64,000 bases of DNA, from assembly GCF_900637555.1 (NCBI RefSeq), contig NZ_LR134378.1, positions 2,118,001 through 2,182,000 of the forward strand. Reading direction: 5' to 3'. Positions 16,177 to 24,138 of the stretch are shown piece by piece (the first letter of the stretch is position 1; each line of letters opens with the position of its first letter). Below the pieces are notes generated by a model. That model worked only from the letters and a program-made list of their open reading frames with translations. It was not told where the DNA came from and did no database searches. The translations under genes were made by a program, and so were the position numbers. The DNA comes from Lautropia mirabilis. Lineage in GTDB: Bacteria > Pseudomonadota > Gammaproteobacteria > Burkholderiales > Burkholderiaceae_E.

Positions 16177-17325
16177 ATGTCCGTTGCCCCTTCCGCCCTT
16201 GTCCTTCCTGCCGGTTTCCGCGTCTCGGTGGCGCCGATGATGGACTGGACCGATCGCCATTGCCGCAGCTTTCACCGGCTGCTGTCGCGGCGCACCTGGC
16301 TGTATACCGAGATGGTGACGGCGCAGGCCATTGCGCACGGCGATCTGGACCATCTGCTGGGGCGGGGCGAGGAGGGCGACCGGGTGGTGCTGCAGCTGGG
16401 CGGCAATGATCCGCAGTTGCTGGCGCGGGCCGCACGTGAGGGGCAGGCCTATGGCTACGACGAGATCAACCTAAATTGCGGCTGCCCCAGTGACCGGGTA
16501 CGCGAGGGGGCCTTTGGCGCCTGCCTGATGGCCGAGCCCGAGCGGGTGGCGGATTGCGTGGCGGCGATGCAGGCGGTGGTGCAGGTGCCGGTGACAGTCA
16601 AGCATCGCATCGGCATCGACCGGCGCGAGGACTACGAGTTCGTGCATCACTTCGTGGACGTGGTGGCCGCGGCCGGCTGCCGCCGCTTTGTGGTGCACGC
16701 GCGCAATGCCTGGCTGGACGGGCTGGACCCGAAGCAGAACCGCGAGATTCCGCCGCTGCGCTATGAGGTGGTGCACCGGCTGGCGCAGGATTTTCCGCAT
16801 TGTGCCTTCGAGCTGAACGGCGGGCTGCAGGACCTGGCGCACGGGCTGGCGGCGGTGTGTCCGACGGAGGCATCAGGCCCGGATTCGGAAACAGCTTCCG
16901 AAGGGCCGGCCGTGGTGGATGCGATGGCGGGGGCCGAGGCCGACAGCCCCGCCACGCGGCTGGTGGGCGCAATGTATGGCCGTCGTGCCTACCATGACCC
17001 CTGGCTGCTGGCCGGGGTGGATGACTGGTTGGCCCGGCACGCGGCAGAAGCGCCGGTGACAGACGCGGCGCAACCACTGACCCGGGCCGCGGTGGTGGCG
17101 GCGCTGGTGGGCTATCTGGAACGGGGCGCAGCGCACGGGGTGGAGGTACGCCACCTGGCGCGGCACGTGCTGGGGCTGTATCTGGGTCATCCGGCGGCAC
17201 GGCTGTGGCGGCGGATGCTGAGCGAGAGCCGGGCGCTGTCGCGCAATGATCCCGGCCTGCTGCGCGAAGCCTGCACCGCGGTGGAGGCCGAGGCGGCCAG
17301 GGTGGCCCAGGGCCGGGGCGTGTGA
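16177..17325 (+). CDS. dusA: tRNA-dihydrouridine(20/20a) synthase DusA
   Basis: A 382-residue FMN enzyme that reduces uridine to dihydrouridine at positions 20/20a of tRNA D-loops with NADPH. The start of the barrel, VAPMMDWTDRHCRSFHRLLS, is the DusA form of the family; the catalytic cysteine is Cys103 in NLNCGCPSDRV, and the FMN-phosphate and tRNA loops TVKHRIGID, VHARNAWLDGLDPKQNR and IPPL are all present. An Ala/Glu-rich insert of about 40 residues (around 228–262) interrupts the barrel before VGAMYGRRAYHDPWLL, making it longer than the usual 330–345 residues. ATG 16177 was chosen since homology starts soon after it; the ribosome binding site is weak. Confidence 0.93.
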   Translation: MSVAPSALVLPAGFRVSVAPMMDWTDRHCRSFHRLLSRRTWLYTEMVTAQAIAHGDLDHLLGRGEEGDRVVLQLGGNDPQLLARAAREGQAYGYDEINLNCGCPSDRVREGAFGACLMAEPERVADCVAAMQAVVQVPVTVKHRIGIDRREDYEFVHHFVDVVAAAGCRRFVVHARNAWLDGLDPKQNREIPPLRYEVVHRLAQDFPHCAFELNGGLQDLAHGLAAVCPTEASGPDSETASEGPAVVDAMAGAEADSPATRLVGAMYGRRAYHDPWLLAGVDDWLARHAAEAPVTDAAQPLTRAAVVAALVGYLERGAAHGVEVRHLARHVLGLYLGHPAARLWRRMLSESRALSRNDPGLLREACTAVEAEAARVAQGRGV

Positions 17326-17387
17326 CACGACCGCTTCGGGCCGTCAGGTGTCCGGTGTGCCCGTGCCGTGTCAGGACGCATGCTGTT

Positions 17388-17831
17388 TCAGCGCTGTCCG
17401 GACGGAGCTGAAGCCCAGGCGCGGTAGCTGCGCACGTAGAGCATCAGGGTGGCGTAGCTGCCGGCGGCCAGCGCGGTTTCGATCCATCCCAGGGTGGACG
17501 AGAAGCCCGGGTCGCTCATGCCGCGCACGATGCCTTCACACAGGTACAGCAGGATCAGCATGGTCCAGAGCTGATAGGCGCGCACCCAGCCGCGCCACAG
17601 GGCCGGCAGCACGAAGACGAGCGGCACCACTTTCAGGGCCAGCATTGAGCCGCCCGGACGCAGCGGGGCCAGCCACAGTTCCCACAGGCTGCCCAGCAGG
17701 ATCAGCGCAGCCACCAGGACGACCGTCAGCAGGCGCCAGCGCCGGCAGGCGGCGCGCAGGGCGGCCGGATCGGAGGGGATGAGGGCAGGACGGGAACGGG
17801 GCATGGCAGCGGCAGGGCGGGAACGGGGCAT
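17388..17831 (-). CDS. DUF2069 family membrane protein
   Basis: A small inner-membrane protein of the DUF2069 family, function unknown. It has four hydrophobic helices (LLTVVLVAALILLGSLWELW; LALKVVPLVFVLPALW; AYQLWTMLILLYLCEGIVRG; a last one ending in YVRSYRAWA). The glutamate in YLCEGIVRG, the DPG before the last helix and the final RSYR are typical of the family. The N-terminus carries a 27-base tandem duplication that repeats the peptide MPRSRPAAA, so ATG 17831 and ATG 17804 are equivalent start candidates; neither has a visible ribosome binding site. Homology starts only after the second copy. It is convergent with dusA. Confidence 0.8.
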   Translation of the reverse strand: MPRSRPAAAMPRSRPALIPSDPAALRAACRRWRLLTVVLVAALILLGSLWELWLAPLRPGGSMLALKVVPLVFVLPALWRGWVRAYQLWTMLILLYLCEGIVRGMSDPGFSSTLGWIETALAAGSYATLMLYVRSYRAWASAPSGQR

Positions 17832-17844
17832 GGCAGCGGCAGGG
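17791..17844. repeat. Perfect 27-base tandem duplication
   Basis: The unit CGGGAACGGGGCATGGCAGC plus seven more bases occurs at 17791–17817 and 17818–17844 without mismatch. It is in frame with the DUF2069 gene (nine residues per unit) and duplicates its start codon context. Its perfect identity suggests a recent slippage event. Confidence 0.95.
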
Positions 17845-18094
17845 CGGTTGAGGAAGGTGCTGGGAGGCGGTGGCTGGAGCAGCGTCTGGACGCTTTGTGA
17901 TGCGGGAAGCCAACCCCCGAAGATAGCAGGCTCTGCGCATGGGCCCATGCGGCCAGCGCAGAAGGCAGCACGCGGCGGGTTGCCAAAGGCCGGGGGCGCG
18001 ATGGAAATTTGCTACAGTGCTGGCCTGGCCATGGCCCGTGGATGCAGCAAGGTTCGGGCAGGGGCCGGAAACAGGAATGACAAGGAGAATCGTC

Positions 18095-18583
18095 GTGATC
18101 GTTGCCGATATTCTGAGCCTGAAGGGCACCACGCTCTTTACGGTCAACCCCGACATGATGCTGTCCGACGCCGTGTTGACCATGGACGAGCATGATATCG
18201 GCTCGGTGGCCGTGATGGAAAACGGCAAGCTGGTGGGCATGCTCACCTTCCGGGAGGTGGTGCGGATGCTGGCGCGCCGCCAGCTGGAGCGCCGCAGTGG
18301 CCCCACCCGGCCGGTGGCCGAGATCCGTGTGTCCGACGTGATGGTGTCCGACCCGGTGGTGGTGACGCCGTCGACGGAGGTGAACGAGCTGCGCCGGGTG
18401 ATGGTGGAATCGCACGCCCGCTATGTGCCGGTGATGGACGATGGGGTGCTGCTGGGCATCCTCTCCTTCCATGATGTGGCCCGTTCGGTGCTGGAGGCCC
18501 AGAGCTTCGAGAACAGGATGCTGAAGGCCTACATCCGCGACTGGCCGCAGGACGAGAACAACACCCAGGGTGGCGGGCTCTGA
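18095..18583 (+). CDS. CBS-domain protein (paired CBS module)
   Basis: A 162-residue protein made of two CBS motifs in tandem: the first around residues 10–60 (LFTVNPDMMLSDAVLTM … GSVAVMENGKLVGMLTFREV), the second around residues 80–140 (VSDVMVSDPVVVTPSTEVNE … VPVMDDGVLLGILSFHDVA). Such Bateman modules bind adenosyl ligands and act as energy or nucleotide sensors, but no attached effector domain is present, so its target is unknown. I chose GTG 18095 because AAGGAGA precedes it by six bases; ATG 18077 would add six residues. It lies 71 bases upstream of surE on the same strand. Confidence 0.85.
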   Translation: MIVADILSLKGTTLFTVNPDMMLSDAVLTMDEHDIGSVAVMENGKLVGMLTFREVVRMLARRQLERRSGPTRPVAEIRVSDVMVSDPVVVTPSTEVNELRRVMVESHARYVPVMDDGVLLGILSFHDVARSVLEAQSFENRMLKAYIRDWPQDENNTQGGGL

Positions 18584-18642
18584 GGCGGTGCACGGATGCG
18601 ACGCTGCAGGGGCGTGTCGCGCAGCCGGCGGCCCGGCATTGA

Positions 18643-18648
18643 TAGAAT
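18643..18648 (+). promoter_or_regulatory. -10-like TAGAAT six bases before the surE start
   Basis: TAGAAT ends six bases before ATG 18655, so a normal start point about seven bases downstream would fall on the A of the start codon. There is no Shine–Dalgarno sequence. This would make the surE transcript leaderless. No clear -35 box. Confidence 0.45.
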
Positions 18649-18654
18649 GATCCG

Positions 18655-19395
18655 ATGCGGATACTGATCAGTAATGATGACGGTTATTTTTCGCCGGGCA
18701 TCGAGGCATTGGCCAGCGCGCTGGCCAATCTGGGAGAAGTCGTCGTCTTCGCGCCGGAGCGCGACCGTTCGGGCGCGTCCAACTCGCTCACGCTGAGCCG
18801 GCCGCTGACGGTGCGCAAGGCACCCAACGGCTTCCATTTCGTCGATGGCACGCCCACCGACTGCGTGCACGTGGCCGTCACCGGCCTGCTGGACGGGCCG
18901 CCTGACCTGGTGGTCTCGGGCATCAACGACGGCGCCAACATGGGCGACGACACCATCTATTCCGGCACGGTGGCAGCAGCCACCGAGGGCTACCTGCTGG
19001 GCGTGCCCTCCATCGCCTTCTCGCTGGTGGACAAGGGCTATGCGCACCTGGACACGGCAATGCGCGTGGCGCGCGAGCTGGTGGTGCGGCAGCTGGCCGA
19101 TCCCTGGCCGGAGCCGGTGCTGCTCAACGTCAACATTCCGTCCGTGCCGTATGAGGAACTGAAGGGTTACGAGGTGACGCGGCTGGGACGGCGGCATCAC
19201 ACCGAGCCGGTCATTCCGGCGCTGAACCCGCGCGGCGAGACGGTCTACTGGATCGGCAAGGCCGGGCCGGTGGCGGACAACGGGGAAGGCACGGACTTCC
19301 ACGCCACGGCGCAGGGCAAGGTGTCGATCAGCCCGCTGCAGATCGACCTGACTTCCACGGCCCAGCTGGAAAAGACCCGGCAATGGTTGGCGTGA
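18655..19395 (+). CDS. surE: 5'/3'-nucleotidase SurE
   Basis: A 246-residue metal-dependent phosphatase acting on nucleoside 5'- and 3'-monophosphates and short polyphosphates. The N-terminus [14 protein letters not shown] holds the metal ligands Asp8 and Asp9; the serine in [12 protein letters not shown] and asparagine in [12 protein letters not shown] complete the site, and the [11 protein letters not shown]-type loop reads [15 protein letters not shown]. Length is standard. It overlaps pcm by 13 bases, the conserved surE–pcm–nlpD stationary-phase survival cluster of proteobacteria. There is no ribosome binding site ahead of the start codon. Confidence 0.97.
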   Translation: MRILISNDDGYFSPGIEALASALANLGEVVVFAPERDRSGASNSLTLSRPLTVRKAPNGFHFVDGTPTDCVHVAVTGLLDGPPDLVVSGINDGANMGDDTIYSGTVAAATEGYLLGVPSIAFSLVDKGYAHLDTAMRVARELVVRQLADPWPEPVLLNVNIPSVPYEELKGYEVTRLGRRHHTEPVIPALNPRGETVYWIGKAGPVADNGEGTDFHATAQGKVSISPLQIDLTSTAQLEKTRQWLA

Positions 19396-20078
19396 TCCAG
19401 CGTTCCGACAGCGACGGTCTGGTTTCCGAGCGTGCGCGGCTGCGCATGGTCGAGCAGCTGGCGCATCAGGGCATCGATTCCGAGCTGGTGCTGGGCGCCA
19501 TGAAGAAGGTGCCGCGCCACCTGTTCGTCGAGCAGGGGCTGGCCAGCCGGGCCTATGAGGACGTGGCGCTGCCCATCGGGCACGGCCAGACCATCTCCCG
19601 GCCGTCCACGGTGGCGCGGATGCTCTGGCTGCTGGCGGAATCGGTGCGGCCCCAGGAGGTGCGCAAGCTGCGGGCGCTGGAGATCGGCACCGGCTGTGGC
19701 TATCAGGCGACCGTGATGGCCCGGCTGTTTGCGGACGTGGTGTCGGTGGAGCGGGTACACTGGCTGCATGAGCTGGCCAAGGTCAATGTGCGTCCGTTCC
19801 GGCTGCCCAATCTGCGCCTGATTTTCGGGGACGGCACGGCGGGCGTGACGGCCGGGGCTCCCTATGATGTGGTGATCAGTGCTGCGGCCAGCGAGTCGAT
19901 CTCGAAGGACTGGCTGCGGCAGATGGCGGTGGGCGGGCGTCTGGTGGCGCCTGTCAAGGCACCCGACAGCGACATGCAGACCCTGCATGTGGTGGATCGG
20001 GTAAGCCCGGACGAATGGTCGCTGACGGTTCTGGATCCGGTACGATTCGTACCGCTGCGTGCCGGCGTTGCCCGGTAG
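19383..20078 (+). CDS. pcm: Protein-L-isoaspartate O-methyltransferase
   Basis: A 231-residue repair enzyme that methylates isoaspartyl residues in damaged proteins using S-adenosylmethionine. The family marks are clear: VPRHLFV near the N-terminus, the [17 protein letters not shown] active-site loop, the SAM-binding [14 protein letters not shown], and VERVHWLHE. Its ATG lies inside the end of surE, an overlap of 13 bases, so translation is probably coupled. In the C-terminal half the GDGTAGV block, usually GDGxxG, is present. It belongs to the surE–pcm–nlpD operon. Confidence 0.96.
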   Translation: MVGVIQRSDSDGLVSERARLRMVEQLAHQGIDSELVLGAMKKVPRHLFVEQGLASRAYEDVALPIGHGQTISRPSTVARMLWLLAESVRPQEVRKLRALEIGTGCGYQATVMARLFADVVSVERVHWLHELAKVNVRPFRLPNLRLIFGDGTAGVTAGAPYDVVISAAASESISKDWLRQMAVGGRLVAPVKAPDSDMQTLHVVDRVSPDEWSLTVLDPVRFVPLRAGVAR

Positions 20079-20104
20079 GTGGCGAAGACGGAGGAATTTT
20101 CTGC

Positions 20105-21067
20105 ATGAAAAGCGATGCGCTGAAGAAACAGTCGCACCTGTTGCTGTGGGTTTCCGTGGCTTTGCTGCTGGGCGGATGTGCGGCCACGCGGCCTGCGCCG
20201 GTGGTTCACCGCACCAGTCCGGGACCGGCGCCGGTGGCGACGGCTCCCCAGCCTGCACCGGTGGTGCCCGCCATGGACGGGCATTCCGCTGATCCGGGCC
20301 GTGTGGCCGATGCCGGCACGGCCGGCGACGAGGGGCAGGCTGACGAGGGCGCCGCAGAGGTCACGCCCATCTATCAGGGTGCCATCAATGCCCCGGGCAA
20401 GTACGGCGCGCCGCAGGATCCGAACCTGAAGGTGGGGCCGCAGGGCATGAAACGCCCCTACGGGACACCCAAGCCCACGGTGGTGGCGCAGGCGCCGGCC
20501 GATGCGGGCCTGAGCGTTCAGGGTACAGCCGCCGCGGGTGCGGCTGGTGCGGCTGGTGCTGCGGGCGCGAAGGGCGCTGCGGCATCGGCCAAGGATGCAG
20601 GCAAGGACGCCGCGAAGGACGCAAAGGATGTGAAGGACGCGGGCAAGGATGCGCAGGCCGCCAAGGCGCCGCCCGTGCCGTCAGCCACCCGCAATTTCGA
20701 TGGCGTGCGCTTCAGTTGGCCGGTGGGTGGCCGTGTGGTGCAGCCTTTCGATGGCGTCTCCAACAAGGGCCTGCTGCTGTCGGGCAAGGTGGGTGACGCC
20801 GTGCTGGCGGCCGCCGATGGCCGGGTGATCTTCAGCGGCCAGGGCCCGCGGGGCTATGGCAACCTGATCATCATCAAGCACAGCAACGAGATGCTGTCGG
20901 TCTATGCCCACAACCGCAGCCTGGCGGTGAAGGAAGGCCAGCAGGTCACGCGCGGTCAGAAGATCGCCGAGCTGGGCGATGCCGGCAATGGCCAGCCTGC
21001 GCTGCACTTCGAGGTGCGTCAGGGCGGCAAGCCGGTGGATCCGGCTGGCGTGCTGCCCAAGCGTTGA
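20105..21067 (+). CDS. nlpD: NlpD-like lipoprotein, LytM-domain activator of amidases
   Basis: A 320-residue lipoprotein. The signal peptide ends in a lipobox with Cys25 (VALLLGGC). Residues 140–200 are an Ala/Gly/Lys/Asp low-complexity linker with many AKDAGKDA-type repeats. The C-terminal 120 residues form a LytM/M23 domain (GYGNLIIIKHSNEMLSVYAH … LHFEVRQGGKPVDP). The first zinc-binding HxxxD motif is absent, as in E. coli NlpD, so it should activate a cell-division amidase (AmiC type) and not cut peptidoglycan itself. No LysM domain is recognisable, although NlpD normally has one. GGAGG lies upstream of ATG 20105. It follows pcm by 26 bases; rpoS, its usual downstream neighbour, is missing. 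Confidence 0.9.
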   Translation: MKSDALKKQSHLLLWVSVALLLGGCAATRPAPVVHRTSPGPAPVATAPQPAPVVPAMDGHSADPGRVADAGTAGDEGQADEGAAEVTPIYQGAINAPGKYGAPQDPNLKVGPQGMKRPYGTPKPTVVAQAPADAGLSVQGTAAAGAAGAAGAAGAKGAAASAKDAGKDAAKDAKDVKDAGKDAQAAKAPPVPSATRNFDGVRFSWPVGGRVVQPFDGVSNKGLLLSGKVGDAVLAAADGRVIFSGQGPRGYGNLIIIKHSNEMLSVYAHNRSLAVKEGQQVTRGQKIAELGDAGNGQPALHFEVRQGGKPVDPAGVLPKR

Positions 21068-21095
21068 TGTCCTCCTTCATGGGTTTTCATCGTCC

Positions 21096-22517
21096 TTGAG
21101 CAACACCCTTCTGGAAACGTCTGGCAGACCGTCTGCCAGCGCCGTCCCGGCCGAGCCGGTCCGCTGTCACATCGAGTCGGTCGACCTGGATGGGCAGGGC
21201 ATCGCGCACCGGGACGGCAAGGTGGTCTTCGTGCAGGGCGGGCTGCCCGGCGAGGAGATCGAGGCGCGCCTGGTGCGCAGCAAGCCGCGCTACGACGTGG
21301 CCGAGATCGCGGCCATCCGCCGCCCCAATCCGAACCGCGTGGCACCCCGGTGCCCGCACTACGGCACCTGTGGCGGCTGCAACCTGCAGCATGCCGACCT
21401 GCGTGCGCAGGTGGCCTTCAAGCAGCGGGTGCTGGAAGACACGCTCTGGCACCTGGGGCGGGTGCGACCAGCGCAGATGCTGGCGCCCATCGAAGGCCCC
21501 ACCTGGGGCTACCGCTTTCGCGCCCGGCTGGCAGTGCGCGACGTGCCGTCACGCGGCGGGGTGCTGATCGGCTTTCACGAGAAGAAGTCCAGCTACGTGG
21601 CCGATCTGGACGAGTGTTCGGTGCTGCCGGCGCAGGTCTCGGTGCTGCTGCCGGCCCTGAAGGCGCTGGTCGAGTCGCTGTCCATCCGCAACCGCATGCC
21701 GCAGATCGAGGTGGCGGTGGGCGACTGTCAGCGGCCCCCCCGGCATCCGCTGGCACTGGTGTTCCGCACGCTGCTGCCGCTGAGCGGCAAGGACCGCAAC
21801 CGCCTGATTGCCTTTGGCCGCGAGCATGGCGCCGAGATCTGGCAGCAACCGGGCGGACCGGACACGGCGCGCCTGCTGTGCGACGCCGAAGGGCGCACCG
21901 ATGGCACGTCGGCACTGGCCTACGAACTGCCCGAATTCGGCATCCGCATTCCTTTCGGTCCCACCGACTTCACCCAGGTCAATGCCGGCATCAACCGTCA
22001 GCTGCTGAGCCGTGCGGTGCAGATGCTGGACCCTCGGCCCGAGCACCGGGTGGTGGATCTCTTCTGTGGCCTGGGCAATTTCACGCTGCCGCTGGCCACG
22101 CGCGCACGCCAGGTCATCGGTGTGGAAGGGGTGAAGGCGCTGGTGGAGCGTGGCCGCCAGAATGCGCTGGCCAACCGCCATGCCTTGCTGGCGCCACCCG
22201 GCAACGACGGGGTGCAGTTCCGCGTGGCCAATCTGTTCGAGTTCGACCGGGCGGCCTGGCAGGCGCTGGGGCGCGTGGACCGGTTGCTGATCGATCCTCC
22301 GCGCGACGGCGCGCTGGCCGTGGCCCGGGTACTGGCGGCACTGCCGCCCGAGCAGCGCCCGGCCCGGATGGTCTATGTGTCATGCAACCCGGCCACGCTG
22401 GCACGCGACCTGGGCCTGATGGTGAACGAGGGCAAATGGCGGGTGCGGATGGCCGGCGTGGCCAACATGTTCCCGCACACGGCACATGTGGAGTCGATTG
22501 CGCTGCTGGAGGCATGA
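21096..22517 (+). CDS. rlmD: 23S rRNA (uracil(1939)-C5)-methyltransferase RlmD
   Basis: A 473-residue SAM- and iron–sulfur-dependent RNA methylase. It has a TRAM domain near residues 17–70, the [4Fe-4S] ligands Cys86, Cys92, Cys95 (CPHYGTCGGC) and Cys174 (DECSVL), the SAM loop VVDLFCGLGNFTLPLA, and the catalytic cysteine Cys430 in YVSCNPATLARDL. No ATG precedes the conserved region in frame: TTG 21096 is the best start in the 28-base gap after nlpD, otherwise translation would begin inside nlpD. In related Burkholderiales rpoS stands between nlpD and this gene. Confidence 0.93.
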   Translation: MSNTLLETSGRPSASAVPAEPVRCHIESVDLDGQGIAHRDGKVVFVQGGLPGEEIEARLVRSKPRYDVAEIAAIRRPNPNRVAPRCPHYGTCGGCNLQHADLRAQVAFKQRVLEDTLWHLGRVRPAQMLAPIEGPTWGYRFRARLAVRDVPSRGGVLIGFHEKKSSYVADLDECSVLPAQVSVLLPALKALVESLSIRNRMPQIEVAVGDCQRPPRHPLALVFRTLLPLSGKDRNRLIAFGREHGAEIWQQPGGPDTARLLCDAEGRTDGTSALAYELPEFGIRIPFGPTDFTQVNAGINRQLLSRAVQMLDPRPEHRVVDLFCGLGNFTLPLATRARQVIGVEGVKALVERGRQNALANRHALLAPPGNDGVQFRVANLFEFDRAAWQALGRVDRLLIDPPRDGALAVARVLAALPPEQRPARMVYVSCNPATLARDLGLMVNEGKWRVRMAGVANMFPHTAHVESIALLEA

Positions 22518-22550
22518 AAAAACCGGCCCAGCAGAGGTGCGGGGCCGGTT
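22515..22550 (-). terminator. Intrinsic terminator of the Bax-inhibitor-1 gene
   Basis: A nine-base inverted repeat (AACCGGCCC at 22521–22529, GGGCCGGTT at 22542–22550). Read on the minus strand the hairpin is followed by TTTTTTCATG, a T6 run. It lies 40 bases after the minus-strand stop codon and touches the end of rlmD. Confidence 0.85.
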
Positions 22551-22589
22551 GAAGGGGGTCTGCCCAAGAGGCAGACCGGCGGAGAGAGA

Positions 22590-23285
22590 TCAGTCGTTGT
22601 TGCCGCCAGCAATCCCGAAGAGGGCCAGCAGGTTGCTGAACACGTTGTACAGGTTGATGTAGACCGACAGCGTGGCCATGACGTAGTTGGTCTCGCCCCC
22701 GGTGACGACCCGGTTCAGGTCGAACAGGATGAACAGCGAGAAGACGACCGTGGCCAGCAGCGAGATGGTGAGCATCAGCGCCGGGATCTGCAGGAAGATG
22801 TTGGCAAATGCCGCCAGCAGGATGACGATCATGCCCACGAAGAGCCAGCGCCCCATGCCGGAGAAGTCACGCTTGGAGACGGTGGCGATGGTGGCCATGG
22901 CGCCGAAGATGACGGCGGTGCTGCCGAAGGCCATCATGACCAGCGAGGCGCCGTTGCTCATGCCCAGCACGAAGCCCAGCAGGCGCGAGAGCATCAGCCC
23001 CATGAAGAAGGTGAAGCCCAGCAGCAGCAGGATGCCGGCGCTGCTGTTGCGGTAGCGGCTGATGCCGAACATGAAGCCCCAGGCGATGGCCAGGAAGGCG
23101 ATGAAGCTGATGGCCGGGCTGCCCGCGAAGAAGGTGAAGCGCGTGGCCACGCCGATCCAGGCACCGATGACGGTGGGGATCATGGACAGGGCGAGCAGGC
23201 CGTAGGTGTTGCGCAGCACGCGATTGCGGGTCTCGGTGCCGACGGCGGTGTTCTGGTACTGGGGTGAGATTTGGTCGATCGCCAT
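22590..23285 (-). CDS. Bax inhibitor-1/YccA family membrane protein
   Basis: A 231-residue protein with seven hydrophobic helices, typical of the BI-1/YccA/YbhL family. The N-terminus QNTAVGTETRNRVLRNTYGLLALSM and the C-terminal YINLYNVFSNLLALFGI ending in a Gly/Asn/Asp tail are the standard family pattern. YccA interacts with and protects SecY from FtsH degradation in E. coli; related proteins are pH-dependent calcium leak channels. It has GGAG before ATG 23285 and its own terminator, so it forms a single-gene unit divergent from ndk. HflK/HflC, the FtsH regulators, are also encoded in this window but far away. Confidence 0.9.
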   Translation of the reverse strand: MAIDQISPQYQNTAVGTETRNRVLRNTYGLLALSMIPTVIGAWIGVATRFTFFAGSPAISFIAFLAIAWGFMFGISRYRNSSAGILLLLGFTFFMGLMLSRLLGFVLGMSNGASLVMMAFGSTAVIFGAMATIATVSKRDFSGMGRWLFVGMIVILLAAFANIFLQIPALMLTISLLATVVFSLFILFDLNRVVTGGETNYVMATLSVYINLYNVFSNLLALFGIAGGNND

Positions 23286-23616
23286 TGAATGGTCTCCGGA
23301 AAGGGAAGGGGGCCACGGACGGACAATGGGCCGTTGCGGATTATAGACGTCCGAGTGGTTGTTTCGGTTGACGGAATGCGCTTTCCGGCCTGTCGGGGCG
23401 ACCTTTCGTCATCAGGGCTCAGGTGAGGGCGGACGGGCCTTGCTGCAAGGGTGGCAGCCAGAATGGTCAGGCAACCGGTGTTCGCCCGAAAACCACCTTC
23501 CATCGGCCGCCAATCCGCTATAATGGACGATTGTTCTGACCCTGCGAATGGCATTCGTGCCCTCGCACAACCCTCATTTGCCTGCGCTTTTCGGCGTTGG
23601 CACAACGGAGCTCACC
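23286..23616. other. Divergent intergenic region between Bax-inhibitor gene and ndk
   Basis: A 331-base region with no supported gene. It must carry promoters for both neighbours; the only convincing element is the TATAAT listed for ndk. Nothing else stands out. Confidence 0.5.
23519..23524 (+). promoter_or_regulatory. Consensus -10 box (TATAAT) of ndk
   Basis: A perfect TATAAT 92 bases before the ndk start, in a region otherwise GC-rich. The expected -35 position (about 23496–23501) holds a poor match, so activity may rest on the strong -10. Confidence 0.6.
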
Positions 23617-24042
23617 ATGGCTGTTGAAAGAACCCTGTCGATCATCAAACCCGATGCCGTGGCCAAGAATGTCATCGGCCAGATTCTCGCCCGTTTCGAG
23701 TCCGCCGGCCTGAAGATCGTGGCTGCCCGCATGATGCAGCTCTCCAAGGCCGAGGCCGAGGCCTTCTACGCCGTCCACAAGGAGCGCCCCTTCTTCAAGG
23801 ATCTGGTTGCCTTCATGGTGTCCGGTCCCGTGATGGTGCAAGTGCTGGAAGGCGAGAACGCCATCCTGCGCAACCGTGAGCTGATGGGCGCCACCGATCC
23901 GAAGAAAGCCGAGAAAGGCTCGATCCGTGCCGATTTCGCCGACAGCATCGACGCCAACGCCGTGCACGGTTCGGACGCTCCGGAAACGGCTGCCAACGAA
24001 ATCGCCTTCTTCTTCCCCTCGATGCAGATCTGCTCGCGCTGA
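23617..24042 (+). CDS. ndk: Nucleoside diphosphate kinase
   Basis: A 141-residue enzyme that transfers the gamma phosphate of ATP to other nucleoside diphosphates through a phosphohistidine. The N-terminal [18 protein letters not shown] and the active-site VHGSD with His117 are intact, and the length is exactly that of bacterial Ndk. GGAG stands before ATG 23617; longer in-frame starts upstream are not supported by homology. The gene order ndk–rlmN–pilF–rodZ–ispG–hisS is the usual one in Burkholderiales. Confidence 0.98.
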   Translation: MAVERTLSIIKPDAVAKNVIGQILARFESAGLKIVAARMMQLSKAEAEAFYAVHKERPFFKDLVAFMVSGPVMVQVLEGENAILRNRELMGATDPKKAEKGSIRADFADSIDANAVHGSDAPETAANEIAFFFPSMQICSR

Positions 24043-24138
24043 GCACATCGCTTCATCCTTGCCGGGGTGATCCGGTCACCCGGTCTCCCGGCGTCGCGCA
24101 AGGTGCGGGCGTCCGGGTCTGATGTCAGGAGATACTGC

